This document shows positions 12,345 to 24,875 of a DNA stretch of 64,000 nt, piece by piece; positions within the stretch are counted from its first letter, which is position 1, and each line of letters starts with the position of its first letter. The stretch covers positions 102,178,244 to 102,242,243 of the forward strand of contig CM023450.1 of the NCBI GenBank assembly GCA_013339765.2, written 5' to 3'. This DNA is from Haemaphysalis longicornis (Eukaryota > Arthropoda > Arachnida > Ixodida > Ixodidae). Both the position numbers and the translations under genes were made by a program. Under the pieces are notes generated by a model, which worked only from the letters and a program-made list of their open reading frames with translations, ran no database searches and was not told the origin of the DNA.

Positions 12345-13355
12345 TCACGCACACCCTACCTCACTATATGATTTCTTTCCTGTAAGAATACAGAAATCCC
12401 GACCCGTGGATGCCTGGGAAATAATGCGTGTACTTGCGCCAAACCCAATCCAAAGAAGACTTCGAATCTAAATACAATCTTCCGGAGCTGAATTCAACTG
12501 TACCTCTTTATTCACGCTTGGGCCACGCATAACTGACGTAACTATTTTCTCGCAACGCTTTCGTAGTGGCGTTATTGTTAATTAAGTGTGATAGCAAGAA
12601 TTTCGACATGGGAGAATAACAAAGGCAAATTGCGGGCGTTTTCATCCTGATAGAGTATGCTATAGAACGTGGAGTTTGTCTTAGTTGTAGAGAGCTTTTC
12701 ACTTATCCGGACTAACTGTAGAGCTGTCGAAATCGAGCTCGGTAACAGCTGCATAAGTATTTTCTACAGTATTTTCCATCATAAGTATTTTCCACAGTGG
12801 CGTGGTCTGGTGCTCTGGTCTTCGCTTAGTAAATAGAACGTGTGAACGAATCGGTGAAAGCGCTTCGCTGTATAGGTGTAAACGTGCATCACCCTTGAGT
12901 TTGAGAAAAGCGCTCAGATAGGCGCATTGTGCTCCTTGATTAGCGAGGATTGTGAACAGAGTTGAATTTTATCCTTTGAATAAATACAGCTTTAGGGGAA
13001 AGGAGGTTGTATAAGCAGCACGTTTTGACTATAAGCTCTGGAACGGCAATGTAAAATGTGCCTAAACATCTCAGGAGTTGGAGACAAAAACCTTTGTTCG
13101 CTAGACAGATGAACTATCAGCAAAATTATCAGGGAAGCTTGCGCTCACGCGCAAGACTGCAATGGCGAAGCTGTACAGGCATTGCCGGACACACAGTTAA
13201 GTTTCGGTATCACTGTTTATTTGCATAGTTGCGGTGCTATAGCAATCATCGTCATATGCATCGAAGAGATCGTCATTTCTTCCACTCATTTGTAGGTTTG
13301 AAATTGTTTATTTACATGTACCGTCGTTGCTTTGCACTGTGCTAGTAGCAGTAAT
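12345..13355. other. unassigned non-coding DNA
   Basis: Short frames only. No element ends, RNA signatures or long repeats seen. Confidence 0.5.
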
Positions 13356-13356
13356 C

Positions 13357-13430
13357 GGGCCAAGCATTACATGCCAAGCACTACATTACATTACATGACA
13401 AGCATTGCTCATGCCAAGCATTACATGCGC
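13357..13430. repeat. minisatellite of CCAAGCATTACATG-type units
   Basis: Degenerate units containing CAAGCATTACATG / CAAGCACTACATTACATTACATG are repeated about five times. Confidence 0.75.
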
Positions 13431-13431
13431 G

Positions 13432-15510
13432 GCAGCGCTTGACGGCAGCGTTGAAGTTTCTTTTAACAGCGGATCTGTTGTAAAGGCCGTAAGTTCGTTG
13501 TTGCAGCAAAAAAATACCAAGAAAATGCCGAGAAACTCGTGAGCGCGTGCACGACGCACGATATTGTGCATCTGGATGGCCTTAACTTCTCGCAGAAAAA
13601 AAAAAAAAAGCTCTTGCGTTCAAGAATTTGAAGCCTATTAGAGAACTTCAAGAGGCCTAAAAATAATAGCATTACTTCGGCGCTGAAAGCATACTTTTGA
13701 ACTAGAATTTCCCCATCCTGCACACGTCAGAGACAGAACGTTTTCGAACTGAGAGGCAAGGAACCTATAAAGGACACGTTTGGGTGAATTTTCAATAGAA
13801 TCATGGACTTAGAAAGCCAAGTACGTACGCTTGAAAGTTACTGGGACCGGTTGGACTTCCACCACAAACTTCTGTTTTTCGGGAACAAATCTGCAAACAC
13901 AATCCGGGCGACGTCTTTCAAACGGAGCGCATCAACAGCAATTTCCACTTAACCACTTCCTATCTTTTATCTAGTCCAAGAACTAGGATCCCGATGCAGC
14001 ACTCGATTCTCTTTGAGATGGCGTCGCCCCTGAAGCTCCGGCTAAATACTTAAAGGCGATAGTCGCTCTTCCTCGTCCATTAAGTCTTCTCCGTTGACAA
14101 AAGCACGAGCGGAAGGCAACGCGGGGGAAAAAAAAAGGAGAGCAGAAAACAGTCGACGAGGCATTGCACCGACGTGGAAGTTAAAGCCGCAGATTTTGCA
14201 AGCGTTGGTAAACAAAAGTCCCTCCCTGCCGTCTGGCCTTCTACAGGTAGCTGATGCAAGAGACAATCAGTGGCTGTCGTGCGGATAAAGTGCAACTATA
14301 TAAACCAGCAATCGGGGACGAAGAGGAGAAGGCAAAGTCTTCTCCGTGTCTATGTGCGTCCTTTTCTCCCAAGCTGGCTGGGCGAATAAGTAAGGAAGGT
14401 GAGGGGTAGTCCTCGCTTGGTTTTAAGAGTGTGCCGCACACGGGCATTCGAAGTCTGCTGAGCGGAAGCGCGTCACGCGAAGCGCTGGCCTAATTGCTTA
14501 ATTAGCCGGCGGCCGCATCTCGCTTTTAGGCACCGCTTCACGTTGCTTTTCGGAAGGGCGTTTTTTCTCGTCGCCCCCGAAAGAGCTTTTTCTGCAGCTT
14601 TGTCGAACGAGCCCGCGGCGTGACGCTCATTTGGGCGACGCTGAAGAGCTTGGCCGGATGCTTGAAGGTCGCCCGCACACCGTAACCTGCCGTAATTAGC
14701 CGCGCTCTATTTGTCAGCCCTCTGCAAGTCTATCTTGGCGTTCTTGCCCTGAGAATCTTGGCCGAAAGAAATCAGGGTGATCGTTGCGGCCGGGGGACGA
14801 TTATAGGGCGTTTAATGCGGGAATGCGGGCTTCTATTGCTTCGTTTTTTTTTTCCTCGCGAATGCCGCAAATGGGAAGACGTGCTTTTGTTAGAATATGT
14901 GTTTGTGCGGGAATATGCGAGCTTGCGTGCACGTGTCATGTATCGTCTCATTCCACTCATCCACTCCTTCACAGCTGTGTTTCATGAACACAGCGGAGGA
15001 AGAGAAGCGCAAAATCCGGATGCTCGTTCCGGGAATCCTCAACCCGCACGAGATTCCCGAAGAGATGGAGGACTGAGCTGCTACTGGGCCGCACTCGGGG
15101 AACGCAAAAATCTCGCCCATTCTTTTTTATCCGCTCTTCTCTTTCCATCCCCCCCCCTCCCCCACTCTTTCCGACAAGTTCCTGTTTCCCAGCTCGCATT
15201 TTCCTCCACATCCTGTTCTGCAGAAGACACATTGCATTGGCAGAGCATATGGCAGTGCATACATGCATCTCTTTCTTTTTTTCTTTTCCGATCTTCCTCC
15301 TTGGGCATGGCCCTCACTTTGTGTGGGCGGCTTCTTTTGTCGACGCACGTCGTACTGTGTCGCTTTCCCTAAGTTATACACATCGCACTTCAGCTAGGGC
15401 GCTGCTCTGCTGTCGCAAAGCGTAGTCGTAACCGTACCAGATCTTAAACTTACTTTTCATTTCGTTCGTCCCTAGGGGAACAAATGGAACGACCAGTTTA
15501 ACTGGCTGAA
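13432..15510. other. unassigned DNA including a 204-codon frame without domains
   Basis: The plus-strand frame at 14758-15372 is the second longest in the window. It is rich in serine, leucine and phenylalanine from pyrimidine tracts, has no domain or signal peptide that I recognise, and overlaps several minus-strand frames of 60-99 codons. I treat it as fortuitous. The rest holds no visible gene. Confidence 0.45.
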
Positions 15511-15513
15511 CTA

Positions 15514-15762
15514 GGGCATCCAGTGTCGCATCATATGACTCGTCATGTACCGAGCCGACACTTCGGAATGGCTAGTGTAAGCTTAGGAAAAGCCACGCTG
15601 CGGCTATTTCATTTACAAACACAGGCTATTATAATGCCCCCGGTGTCGCGCCATATGCACTGACCTTGTACTACCAAGCCCGGCAGAAACTCTGCGACCG
15701 GTACCCACCCGCTACTTTTTTCCGTGAAGCCATATGTCGGTCATTCTACAAACACTTCAATA
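15514..15762. repeat. two diverged tandem units, period about 123 bp
   Basis: Unit 1 (from about 15514) and unit 2 (from about 15637) share CAGTGTCGCATCATATG / CGGTGTCGCGCCATATG near their starts and ATTTCATTTACAAACAC / GTCATTCTACAAACAC near their ends. Divergence is considerable, so the duplication is old. Confidence 0.5.
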
Positions 15763-15764
15763 AG

Positions 15765-18345
15765 CCTCGTTTACTCTCAAGCAAGCGCGTGTAAGGTGCG
15801 CGCACCAGGGAAAATCTATGAGGCGGTCGCAGTGGTTATCTTGGACAGCAAGAGGTATTACTGGCAGCAAACTGATTGGTGAACTACAACATACCAATGG
15901 ACTTATTTACTTTTCTCTGCAGCACCTTACTGTCCATTCAACGTCTCAGTTGCTAGATAGTTATCAAAGTGCTATCGAGAAACGGAAAAGAAATGTTGGT
16001 TTTATGACAAGGATTTAGACCGTCAAAGACAGAGAACCAAAATCCGCCCCTTGATTATTACCTGGGTTGAACAGATACAGAAGCGTACTGCTTAAAATAA
16101 GCATACTTCAGAAAAGCTACCACGGTTTCTCCTAGTGTTGAATACCACTGCGGTTTTACCAGGCCGAATCGTATCACGGGACACACAGCTCCGCGGCAAA
16201 TTTAGTATGTGAGAACTGCCCATTGAGGTCCGTGTGAGGAAGACCGCATTCGTGAAGATTGCATTTGAAGACTGCCTTCGTGGCAGCAGCTGCCACGAAT
16301 GCGGCCATTCTCCGGTGCACGACTCCAAGTCTCAATTGCCGCGTCTGCTTTCAGCTCGTTAAAGGCAACCCAATGACAGCGGCTCCAGGATATGTGGAGA
16401 ATAGTTTGGGTGTCCTTTATTGGTAAAAATTATGAATCCACAAAGAAGTATTTTGATAACAGTTCTCTGATAATTCGTTAGTTCAAATATACTTAATGCA
16501 AAAACAGCAAATGTATCGAGGGATAGCCGCCGCATTACGTAATATTTCGTATTAAAATGTGCTATTGCTAATACAGTCATCTTCGATGCTGCAGAACCCT
16601 GGAGCCCGACTGCAGAAAGCGATTAATTTTGGTTCAATTGATGCGGGTTGTTTAAAACTTGCATTGAATGGGCTAGAATGTCAGCACTCAGGGAGCCACT
16701 GCTATGAAGTGCTTGTAGCAAAGACCACCCAACTCAGCAATAAGAGCAGGACCTTCTGGCCCCGTGGTAACTGCTTTACTGTACTTTCATGAGAGCCAGT
16801 ACCTATTTAAAAGTTAGGCAACTACTCCTAATTACGCTAGTCATTGCAAAAGGCTTGGGGATGCGCTATTTTTCTATGGCGGACACAGAGGGACTCCTTT
16901 TTGATCTGGCTTCGAGTCAGTTTTGAAGCGAAACTAGTCGTGTTTTGAAAAGAGCGCCGCATGCATTAATTCATGGTGTGCGTTGCTTTAGATGCTCTCG
17001 TTCAGTTAGATGCGCAGTGTTTTGTGTTGTGTTTCTGACACGCATGCGTCACTGTTCTCTTCGTCTATTTCGCCCTATTTTACCAGGGTATTTGTGAAGC
17101 CTTTTTCATGTAGCCACTTTTGTGAAGCGTGCCGTACTTCACAGTTTCCGACTCGCTTGCGCTTAAGTTGGTGTGCAGCGGAGAGGAGAGAGAGAGAGGG
17201 AGAGCGAGGGAGAGAGAGGGGGAGATATAGAGAGGGAGAGAGAGAGAAAAGGGAATTGGAGGGCCCAAAGTTGGATCTAACATCACTTTCTGAGATTAAC
17301 GTCGTCAACCCGGTACCCGCAGCTCAACGTACTATGGGCGTGGCTTTGCTTGACACGTCGTAAGGCTCAACCTGAAGGTTACCTTACGTTAAGCCTAAAC
17401 ATAGGACGTCAGGCCTAACGTCAAAATTTGAGGTCAAACGTATCCAATGGTATCTATCGGTATTGGTAATCATTTTAGTCCAAGCTGCGGGTACGAGTTT
17501 ACGTCATAGACCTAAAACCTAAACGTTAGGCCTAGGTGGCGGGATAACCGGCAGTTGCTGCTGGTATTACATTCCAACATATGGGCACATAGCCACAGTG
17601 TGGGATTCTGTGAGCTTGGTGCATACTGAGGTAGGCGACGTTTTGTGAGCTCTGGCATGAACCAGACAAGGAATTATTACGTATATCAATTACTTTGAGC
17701 GCGAGCACTAGGAAGGGGTGACCGCAAGAAATCTGGTCTGGTGTTCTGTATACTGTATGCGTGCTCTAATGCCGATGCCAAAGTGTTGCATATTCAAACA
17801 AGTGGCACATATCTATTGTGGAGCACTGGATTACATGCTTGATAAGGCGGAATATATACTGCCTTCACTCGATACTCCGCTGGTGCAGCCAAACCGACCG
17901 CCAATTTCTTTCGGATAGGTCAGATTACAAAAGAAGGTGAACTGCGAACTACTGTTCAGTTGAATTTTTAGTTTTGTTTAAGCGGTTTTCGTTTCGAAGG
18001 TTTCAGTATAATTTGAAAGGTTTGCCTTCGCAGTGCTGTAAACATTAGTTTTATGAACGAAGACCTTGACCGTTTCACTGTAAAGCGTGCTTTGCCTTTA
18101 CCTTCTTCGCAACGCGGCAAAGCCTGAAACAAAAATCGGCGTGGGCAATGCAGATTGCGTCACGTCACTCATTTTTTCCGCCTTCCACCTAACCCTTCTA
18201 CAACGCAAACCTTTCATCGGCTTAATGGAACTGCATCGCCGTTTTCTGTTACACCAACTGCGCGACAAGGTACCCGCACCTTAACCAGTTCCCTTAAGAT
18301 CCTCTTCTCTAAGCAGCACTAAGCGCGCGAAAAGCTCGGGGGCCA
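15765..18345. other. unassigned DNA
   Basis: A perfect 11-bp palindrome with a one-base centre (TTCGTGGCAGC / GCTGCCACGAA) lies at 16277-16299. Three degenerate ACGTTAGGCCTAA words occur between 17387 and 17537, and one inverted copy lies at about 10038. No gene was recognised. Confidence 0.45.
17181..17249. repeat. (GA)n imperfect microsatellite
   Basis: GAGA runs with G insertions, about 70 bases. Confidence 0.85.
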
Positions 18346-18349
18346 GCGT

Positions 18350-19545
18350 CGTTCGAATTCCCAAACGAGACCCTCAGCCGCACTACCAGGCTGCAAACAT
18401 CGCACCGGACGAGGCCTCCTTCAATATCTTTCTCCCCCCAAGCAACTCAGTACCGCGGCGTCATACTTGGCGGCCATGTTTGCGTAGCGCTCATCCGGCA
18501 CGTGCAAGCGAATTCACGACGTTTCCCAGCCCGCAATGCACAAACAGGTTCGCGCCCGGGCTTATACCCTTATCCGCGACAACGCGAGAGAAAAAAAAGA
18601 AATCTGCGAGAGCGAGAAAAAGAGAAGGGGAGGGAGAGGGGGGGGGGGGGGGGGGAGGGGCGAAAGCCGACGGCGACGAGAGGCCGTTGAAGATCATTAC
18701 GTCGGCCCGGAACACGGAACCGCTTCGTTCGTTTCCACGTGGGCCGGTGGTCGAGGAGACTCCGCCCTGTGAAAATATTGACACAACTCTGTCAACCCAA
18801 ACTCGCGCGCGCGCGTCCCCGACCGGCCACTATACTACTACCCAGCCTCGCGCGCGCGCGCGTGCGCTCCCAATTTGATTCTTGTTTCCTTTTTTCTCTC
18901 CCCGTTTGGATTCCGGTCGTTTCCTTCGCTACGCCGCAAGGTGTGCACAACGCGGACAGACCGCCGGGGTCGTTTGTAACGCACGTTCCCGGGTCGCGCG
19001 ATAGGGGATTCCGCAAACCTGCGGTGTGCGGCGACGCGAGGATTGAAGACACGCAATTGAGCAGGCGGCGCTTCACGCCTTCGCTAGGCCGCCAGTTGGT
19101 CGCCGGTTCATACGAGCGGAACCGTTGTTAGGCCGCGGATAACCACGCAGTTTCTGAAGCCTAACCGTTCGGAAAGGTTTCGCGTCTTCGAGGAAGCGGG
19201 TGGGAAATTGCTGGCTCTGTCCCGGGGCTTAGCTAATTATCTGTCGCGGGCCCCATCGATGGCCCTGTGTAAACAAAACGCGATCGAGTGACCGCCCGCA
19301 CGAACGCACGCCTGTTGCAGTCACATTTTTCGGAAGGCTCTTTCGCAACATTCGAAGGCGGGTACGGTTTGTCGTTGTAGCTTCGCGTGTGCTACTAAGT
19401 TCAGACCAATGTTGCCTGCAAGCAGAATGGCACGTGCCCACATAGGCGCATTGGGCAACGACGTTTTATGAAACGGCGAATGCACCTAATGATATCCACC
19501 TAATGATATCGAATAGGCTCAAAGATGCCGGTAATGGTGGGCGTT
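18350..19545. other. GC- and CpG-rich block with G-run and CG tracts
   Basis: CpG is common throughout. A G-rich run sits at 18628-18660 and two alternating CG tracts at about 18805-18816 and 18849-18862. Frames of 130 codons arise on both strands but are low in complexity and carry no domain. The composition would fit a 5' region or promoter of a gene lying elsewhere, but no exon or TATA signal supports that here. Confidence 0.35.
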
Positions 19546-19733
19546 AAAAAGAGCGATGAGTACACATTGCCGATGCTAGGCCGAGCAGACTTGACCACTG
19601 AGGAAGTTCGGATGCAAATCATAGTTGGCACAGGCGTGGAAGGGAGAGCGAGAAACGGTGTGCTGCAAGCTTCCGAAACAGGAGCGAGGCTTGCGCATCG
19701 GGGTGAGCCTTCACGTTATCGACGGAGATGGAA
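19546..19733 (+). repeat. dispersed coding-like repeat, copy 2
   Basis: Homologous to 5763-5945 (opposite strand). The frame that starts with ATG at 19525 runs 71 codons and contains VLQASETGARLAHR. Similarity between the copies extends over roughly 170 bases and keeps the reading frame around R-M-Q and the ARN-VL-ASETGA-AHR block. The protein is not one I recognise. Confidence 0.45.
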
Positions 19734-19734
19734 T

Positions 19735-21399
19735 AGGTGATCACGCATTGTTGATATCGAAGAATGGATCTTGCATTGCTTTTTTTATCTTTCGAAAAGC
19801 GAATGTCCCACACCGTGACCTTCTCTTGTATGTAGATGCGGCCCACTTCGGAGACGGTTTCAAACAATCTATTCCGCATTGTATTTTTTTTACCGATTTG
19901 GAGCATACAGCGACGGAACAGCACGACAGCGCTCGTGCCCCTGTTTTGTAGCACCGGGTGTTGCACCGCTGATAGGCTTTTGTGTTAGGCTCTCTGGCAG
20001 TGGAGGCAAGGGGAATGAAAGGTCGGCGCAACGACAAACGCTAGCGTCGCGCTCGCAGCACAGCCAGAGAAACCGGCTCACGTACAGTGGAAGAAAAAAA
20101 AAAGAAATTAGTGTGGAATGCCACAACGTGGAACCCAGGAAGTAGACTGCGAGGTTTTCTCCAAGAGAAGGAAGAAACTGAGAAGCAGTGGAACCAAACT
20201 AATCGTTTACGTTGTTGAGAGGAGAGCGCTGAAGTGGTTTGGGTTTTCTCACAAGCATGTTATGCATTAAACTACCAGTCTTACCTGAGTCGAGGTCTGT
20301 CGTGATGACAGCGCCGAGGATCCCCGAAGGGGCGATGTCTTCCTTCCCCTTCTTCTTGTTTAGTTGCTGCGCGGTGTCCTGTTCCGTCTCTCTCCGTCGG
20401 CAGGAAGAAAAGACCCCCTCCCGCAGCCTTCAATAACCGGCGGCTGGTGCCGTCGGAGCCAGCGCTGTGGCGAACGTTTAGAATGGTTTTCGCCGGGGGC
20501 GTAGCCAGGGGGGGGAAGGGGGGGAGGGCACACCGGGCCGTGCCTCCCCCCCCCCCCCCCTTCCCCCGAAATGTTTAAGTAGCCTGCAGAACCGCCTGAA
20601 GTCGCCTGCAGGCGTGGAACCTGCAGTTTTAAGGACATTCTTGCTCAAGTAAAGCTGAAAACAAGGGCTACGTCAACGTCTGATCCCTGTGCCCGCTCCA
20701 GATGCTGTACATGTCAACATAACAGCCCGGCTGCGTTTCGCGCCGGATACATCGAGCAGCGCCGGGAACCTGCCGCGGGCCGATCGAGGCAGTCCCGCTG
20801 TTTCGCTGGCAAAACAGCACGGCCAGGAAATGGCGGAACAGCAGGAAAAGCCTCATATAGGCATACCTGTGGTCTGGACTTTAGCGTTTCATTCCTTGTC
20901 TTTACACTGGTACAAAATATAATCACATGACACAGCATGTCACTGTATTTTGTTCAGTCAACTATCAATTTTTGATATGTTTATTTTTCTACCGACATCA
21001 CACTTCATTGACTATTGCAGTTCCATAATTTCTGCTGTATGAAAAGCATTGCTCTGCCCATCCTATATTTCCTCCACATCACCAAAACTGTGCAATTTTC
21101 TTTATTCCGGAGCTTTGTCTTTTTGGCACTATTCCATTGTTTCCTTCACCTCCCTCTTGATTAGAATCAGCATTTTGTATTTGCTTAACCGAATTTTTTT
21201 CTGAAGCCAGGTCTGTTCTATTTAACGGATAGAAATAGAATGAAATTTAAAAAAAACGTGCAACAAGCTCAACATTCAACAGCAGTGCAATAAGGTGTTC
21301 CGCTAAGCCTAAGTTTACTATTCACGTTACTTGCACAAAACATAACAAAAAGGCGATTACTTAAGGACGACGACGCACGTTTGCTAGCTTCACCGCCAT
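19735..21399. other. unassigned DNA with a G-run/C-run pair
   Basis: At 20507-20566 a G-rich stretch is followed by GCACACCGGGCCGTGC and then a long C-run, so the segment can fold back on itself. The phrase GGGGGCGTAGCCAGGGGGG in front of it looks like the edge of a repeat. No gene recognised. Confidence 0.45.
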
Positions 21400-21414
21400 A
21401 ATATACGAATGAGC
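21400..21414. repeat. target-site duplication, left copy
   Basis: AATATACGAATGAGC here is repeated without mismatch at 21582-21596. Confidence 0.9.
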
Positions 21415-21581
21415 CGCGGCGGCCGCTTTTCTGCTGGAGGCGAAAAGCAAAAACGCCCGTGTGTACGAGATTTCGGCGCACGTTAAAGATCCCCAGGTGG
21501 TCAAAATTAATCCGGAGCCCTCCACTACGGCGCGCCTCATCGCCTGCGCTGCGTCGGCGCGTTAAAACCCTACAATCAATC
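21415..21581 (+). mobile_element. tick tRNA-related SINE, 5'-truncated, perfect target duplication
   Basis: Reverse complement of the body seen at 11085-11259: CGGCCGCTTTTCTGCTGGAG, CGCACGTTAAAGATCCCCAG, GGTCAAAATTAATCCGGAGC, then GCGCGTTAAAACCCTACAATC and an AATCAATCAAT tail at its 3' end. The tRNA head is absent. The exact 15-bp duplication (21400-21414 and 21582-21596) shows target-primed insertion and suggests that this is a relatively young copy. Confidence 0.85.
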
Positions 21582-22436
21582 AATATACGAATGAGCTGCA
21601 TGCACACTACACTGCGATTCGAAGGTTATCGCGGGAAAGCTACTCTTTCAAATGAAGCGGATAGAACACCAGATTTCGCAAATCTTCTATGCCAGTTTTG
21701 TTATCGTCGGCGTAGATAAAAGGCAACGAAGTCTCTGCTTGATAACAACGAATGTAAAGCTTGAAACCCAAAGGGTGGCAAGTCAGTCGTGCGGGCCATT
21801 GTTGCAGCATGGAACAGGCAACAAGGGAGAGAAGAGTGCGAAATCTTGATTTTCATGGTTCCGAAACAAAGCCGTATTACGGTGGCACGCGTGGCCGCTT
21901 GATGCTGGCGCTATAACCTTCAAATCGTGCTCGACTGTACTTCATAGATGATAAGAAATCTTATTAGTCCCTTTCCTAAAGAAAAATCTAAAACACGCGA
22001 ATTTGGATAGTAAACACCCAGTGTTGGCCATATTCTGCCTGACAAACTTCGTGGACCGCGTGCCACTCCCGAGCACACTCGTGATCACGCTCAGGAGCGC
22101 GTGCCCGCATAACCGCCTGCCCTACGGCCGAACAAATCACCCGTGGCCTCCCCATAGACCGGCCAATCCTCCGGCTCCTTAAGGTGGGCTTTACTGTTAG
22201 CGTTCAGTATGCACAAATCGCATGTTCAAGTCAGTTATTTCAAGCTTCGTTTGAAAAACAACGCGCAAGAAGCCTTGCCTACATATTTCCCCGTCCCATC
22301 TTTTGGTCGACCGCAAGCCCCCCCCCCCCTCTCCCCGGAAAAAATTCCTCGCTACGCGCCGCCTGGTTGTCTCCACCGCCTTTGTACCAGAGCGACATTG
22401 GGGGAGAGCTTTGCTTTCCTCCGGACCGTCGGCCGG

Positions 22437-22487
22437 AGGTGGGGGGGGGGGAGGGGGGGGGGGGGGGAAGGGGGGGAGGGGGGATTG
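22437..22487. repeat. G-rich tract, quadruplex-prone
   Basis: About 45 of 50 bases are G, in runs of 6-16. It also lies close to a C-run at 22319-22330. Length here is likely polymorphic or assembly-sensitive. Confidence 0.8.
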
Positions 22488-22978
22488 AAAGCCCTAGGAG
22501 GTAACATTGGGGTGGCGGCCTGGTTGATGGAGCCAGGCCTGCGACTGCAGGCACAAACTTCATCGAGTTGATACGGAGCTGCGGTGGCTCCCGAGGTGGC
22601 TTCTGGGCGGCAAGGCCTTACGAATTTCTTAGCATTTTTCGCTTCTTCGTTTTGGCTTCTTGGCTTGGCTTACCACCTTCTTGGCTTACGAGCCTTATCA
22701 GGAATCGTGCGGCGATATACTTTGTACGCGGCGGCGTATTTTGTCTCAGCTCAGTCATCGTTTCGTCTTGAATCGTGCCTCAATGAATTCATTGTACATT
22801 TCTGTAATACTTCTGAATTGACGTTTTCATCATCTATCAATCCGACTGCGTCGTATCTTCGTCCCGCACATCCACGGCGGACACCACCCAAGCTTACCAA
22901 CGTACCAAACTTTACTCGGGCCGTCGGAAAAAAAGAGGGGAGGGGGGTGATTACGTGACAAACCTACACTTAATCTAT

Positions 22979-23108
22979 GAGGCGTGCTGTAGTGCAGCTA
23001 TCCGGAATAATTTCGACCACAGTGGGATCGTTACCAACGTGCGCCGAAATCTCGGCACACGGGCGTTATCTTTTTCGCCTCCATGAAAAAAACGGCCGCC
23101 ATCGCGGT
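22979..23108 (-). mobile_element. tick tRNA-related SINE, old diverged copy
   Basis: Contains GTAGTGCAGCTATCCGGAAT, TTCGACCACAGTGGGATCG, AACGTGCGCCGAAATCTCGG, CACACGGGCG and GCCTCCATGAAAAAAACGGC in the same order as the other two copies. It has more substitutions and no visible tail or target duplication. Confidence 0.7.
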
Positions 23109-23109
23109 G

Positions 23110-24870
23110 AGGACCGAAGCCGCATCCTTGGGCAGTTGAGGTCCTTCTCGGACAGAATTATTTCTACGAGGCCGACCAGTGAAACTCATTGTTTCTTAAA
23201 GTCGTAAGCTTTTCTCACTGCAATGTCACTTAAGTCGCAGGTATGGGTTTACGCATCTTACCTAATAGTCGTTCTTGTTGCTGACATTGCTTTACCACCA
23301 ATAGGAAAGCAGGCAGAACGTGGACATTCCATGAAATACAAAATATATAATGACGAGATATACCTTTTCGATAAATTGAATAAATTGAAAAAAAAAAAAC
23401 AGCAAGCACGACCTTCGGTCCCTTTCGTGGTGAGGTGTCCTCCTTCCAGGAGATCTTAGCCAGGCAGCCTTCTCTACCAGCGTACGCTGAATGGTCGGGT
23501 CTGAGCTGGTCAGCAGCTCCACTAACTGCTCCGCTGTATTGTTAGGAAGGAAAAATTTTCCTGCATAAAACATTTTTCTCGGGGGTTAAAAAAACCACAC
23601 CTGCCCTCATCAACACGTTTAATTTCTGCAGAATAGCAATCTAAAAAAAAAAAAGAAACATCGCAGCTGAATAGACACAGTCCAGGGGCAATTCAAAAAA
23701 AATTCCCTAACCAAACCAAGATCAGCCTGGGTGAAATAAGGGGAATAAAATAAAACGGAAACAACGAGCCCAACAAATGCCACAAAAAAAGCAAAGTTTC
23801 CTCCTAATCTTAAGGGCTAAGGCGTACTCGGTCCTCTGGCAAATGGCGTCTAGCCTCTTAATGCGGGCGTGCTAAAGAACACGGCGCTGGGATTCTAATC
23901 CGGGGAGCGATCCGCTCGGCTCCTCCCGCTCTCCCCTGTCGGCAGGAAAGAGGCCAGGTTTCTTAGGCCATGGGTTGAGAGAGAAGTCGCGGAGGACGAT
24001 GGAACTCGCCGAGCGCTCGGTTGCGCGTCCCCCTTTAAAACGTTTCAATCCTTAAAGAGCGCTCTTCGGGCCCGATGCACCGATGCCTTGATCCCCGAAT
24101 TCGACACTCGGAGCACGTGCTTCGATCTCGGCCTGGGAAAACACGCGGCCTTCTAGGCCTCCCGGCCAATTGGAATAACTCTGCTCGAGACTCTTAGATC
24201 AGTCGGTCTTTCTCCCTTTCTCGCTCCCCCCTCTCTCTCTCCCACAAATATATGCGCCCATTGCCCCATTCCAATTCTTCGCCCGACAACGACGACGTTT
24301 CTGGTTTCTTAAGCGATACCGGGAACCCTGACAGAATCTTTTGATAATTGAGAAACCGTGTGGGAGGGAAGGTCCGTCGGCACCCACGCATCTGGCGTCC
24401 ACCTCACCCAACAACGGAGAAGTTTGAGTTAATGCGGTACCCGATGAAGGGACGATATTATGCAAGCTCTCGTTGCACAAGGGGAAGTACAGGGTCCAAG
24501 CGAGGGCCGTGCACTCGCGAGTAAGAGTGTGGCCGTCGTTAGGCCTTTTTGAAAACAAGGCACGTGGTGAAGGAGACTGTGTGGAGCAAACTGGGCAACG
24601 TCGGGGCTGCTTGGTAGATTGCGATGCACCGAAAGTTCTTGGGCGTTAGCGCAACGATCTGAAGGAAGCACATCGCGTGGGGAATTTTAAATTAACGCTT
24701 ATTATTTATTTCTTCAGCAACGTCCTTCTGTATCCTAGGATTTCGTTAGCATACATTTGTACTACGAAGTTTGAAGTGCTGAGTCCACGCGACTGAGAAA
24801 AGTAACCTCACAAGTAGTTTGTGTGCTTGTTGCTTTGTTGATTATTTCACGGGAAAATATGCACACTTCT
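23110..24870. other. unassigned DNA
   Basis: Poly-A tracts at about 23387 and 23643, and several 80-119-codon frames without domains. Nothing recognised. Confidence 0.45.
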
Positions 24871-24875
24871 AGGTA

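Noticed and set aside
14758..15372. 204-codon plus-strand open frame
   Set aside because: No domain, composition driven by pyrimidine tracts, and overlapped by several frames on the other strand. Kept only as a note in the interval entry.
17380..17540. Repeated ACGTTAGGCCTAA words as telomeric TTAGG repeats
   Set aside because: Units are not tandem TTAGG and are too few and degenerate.
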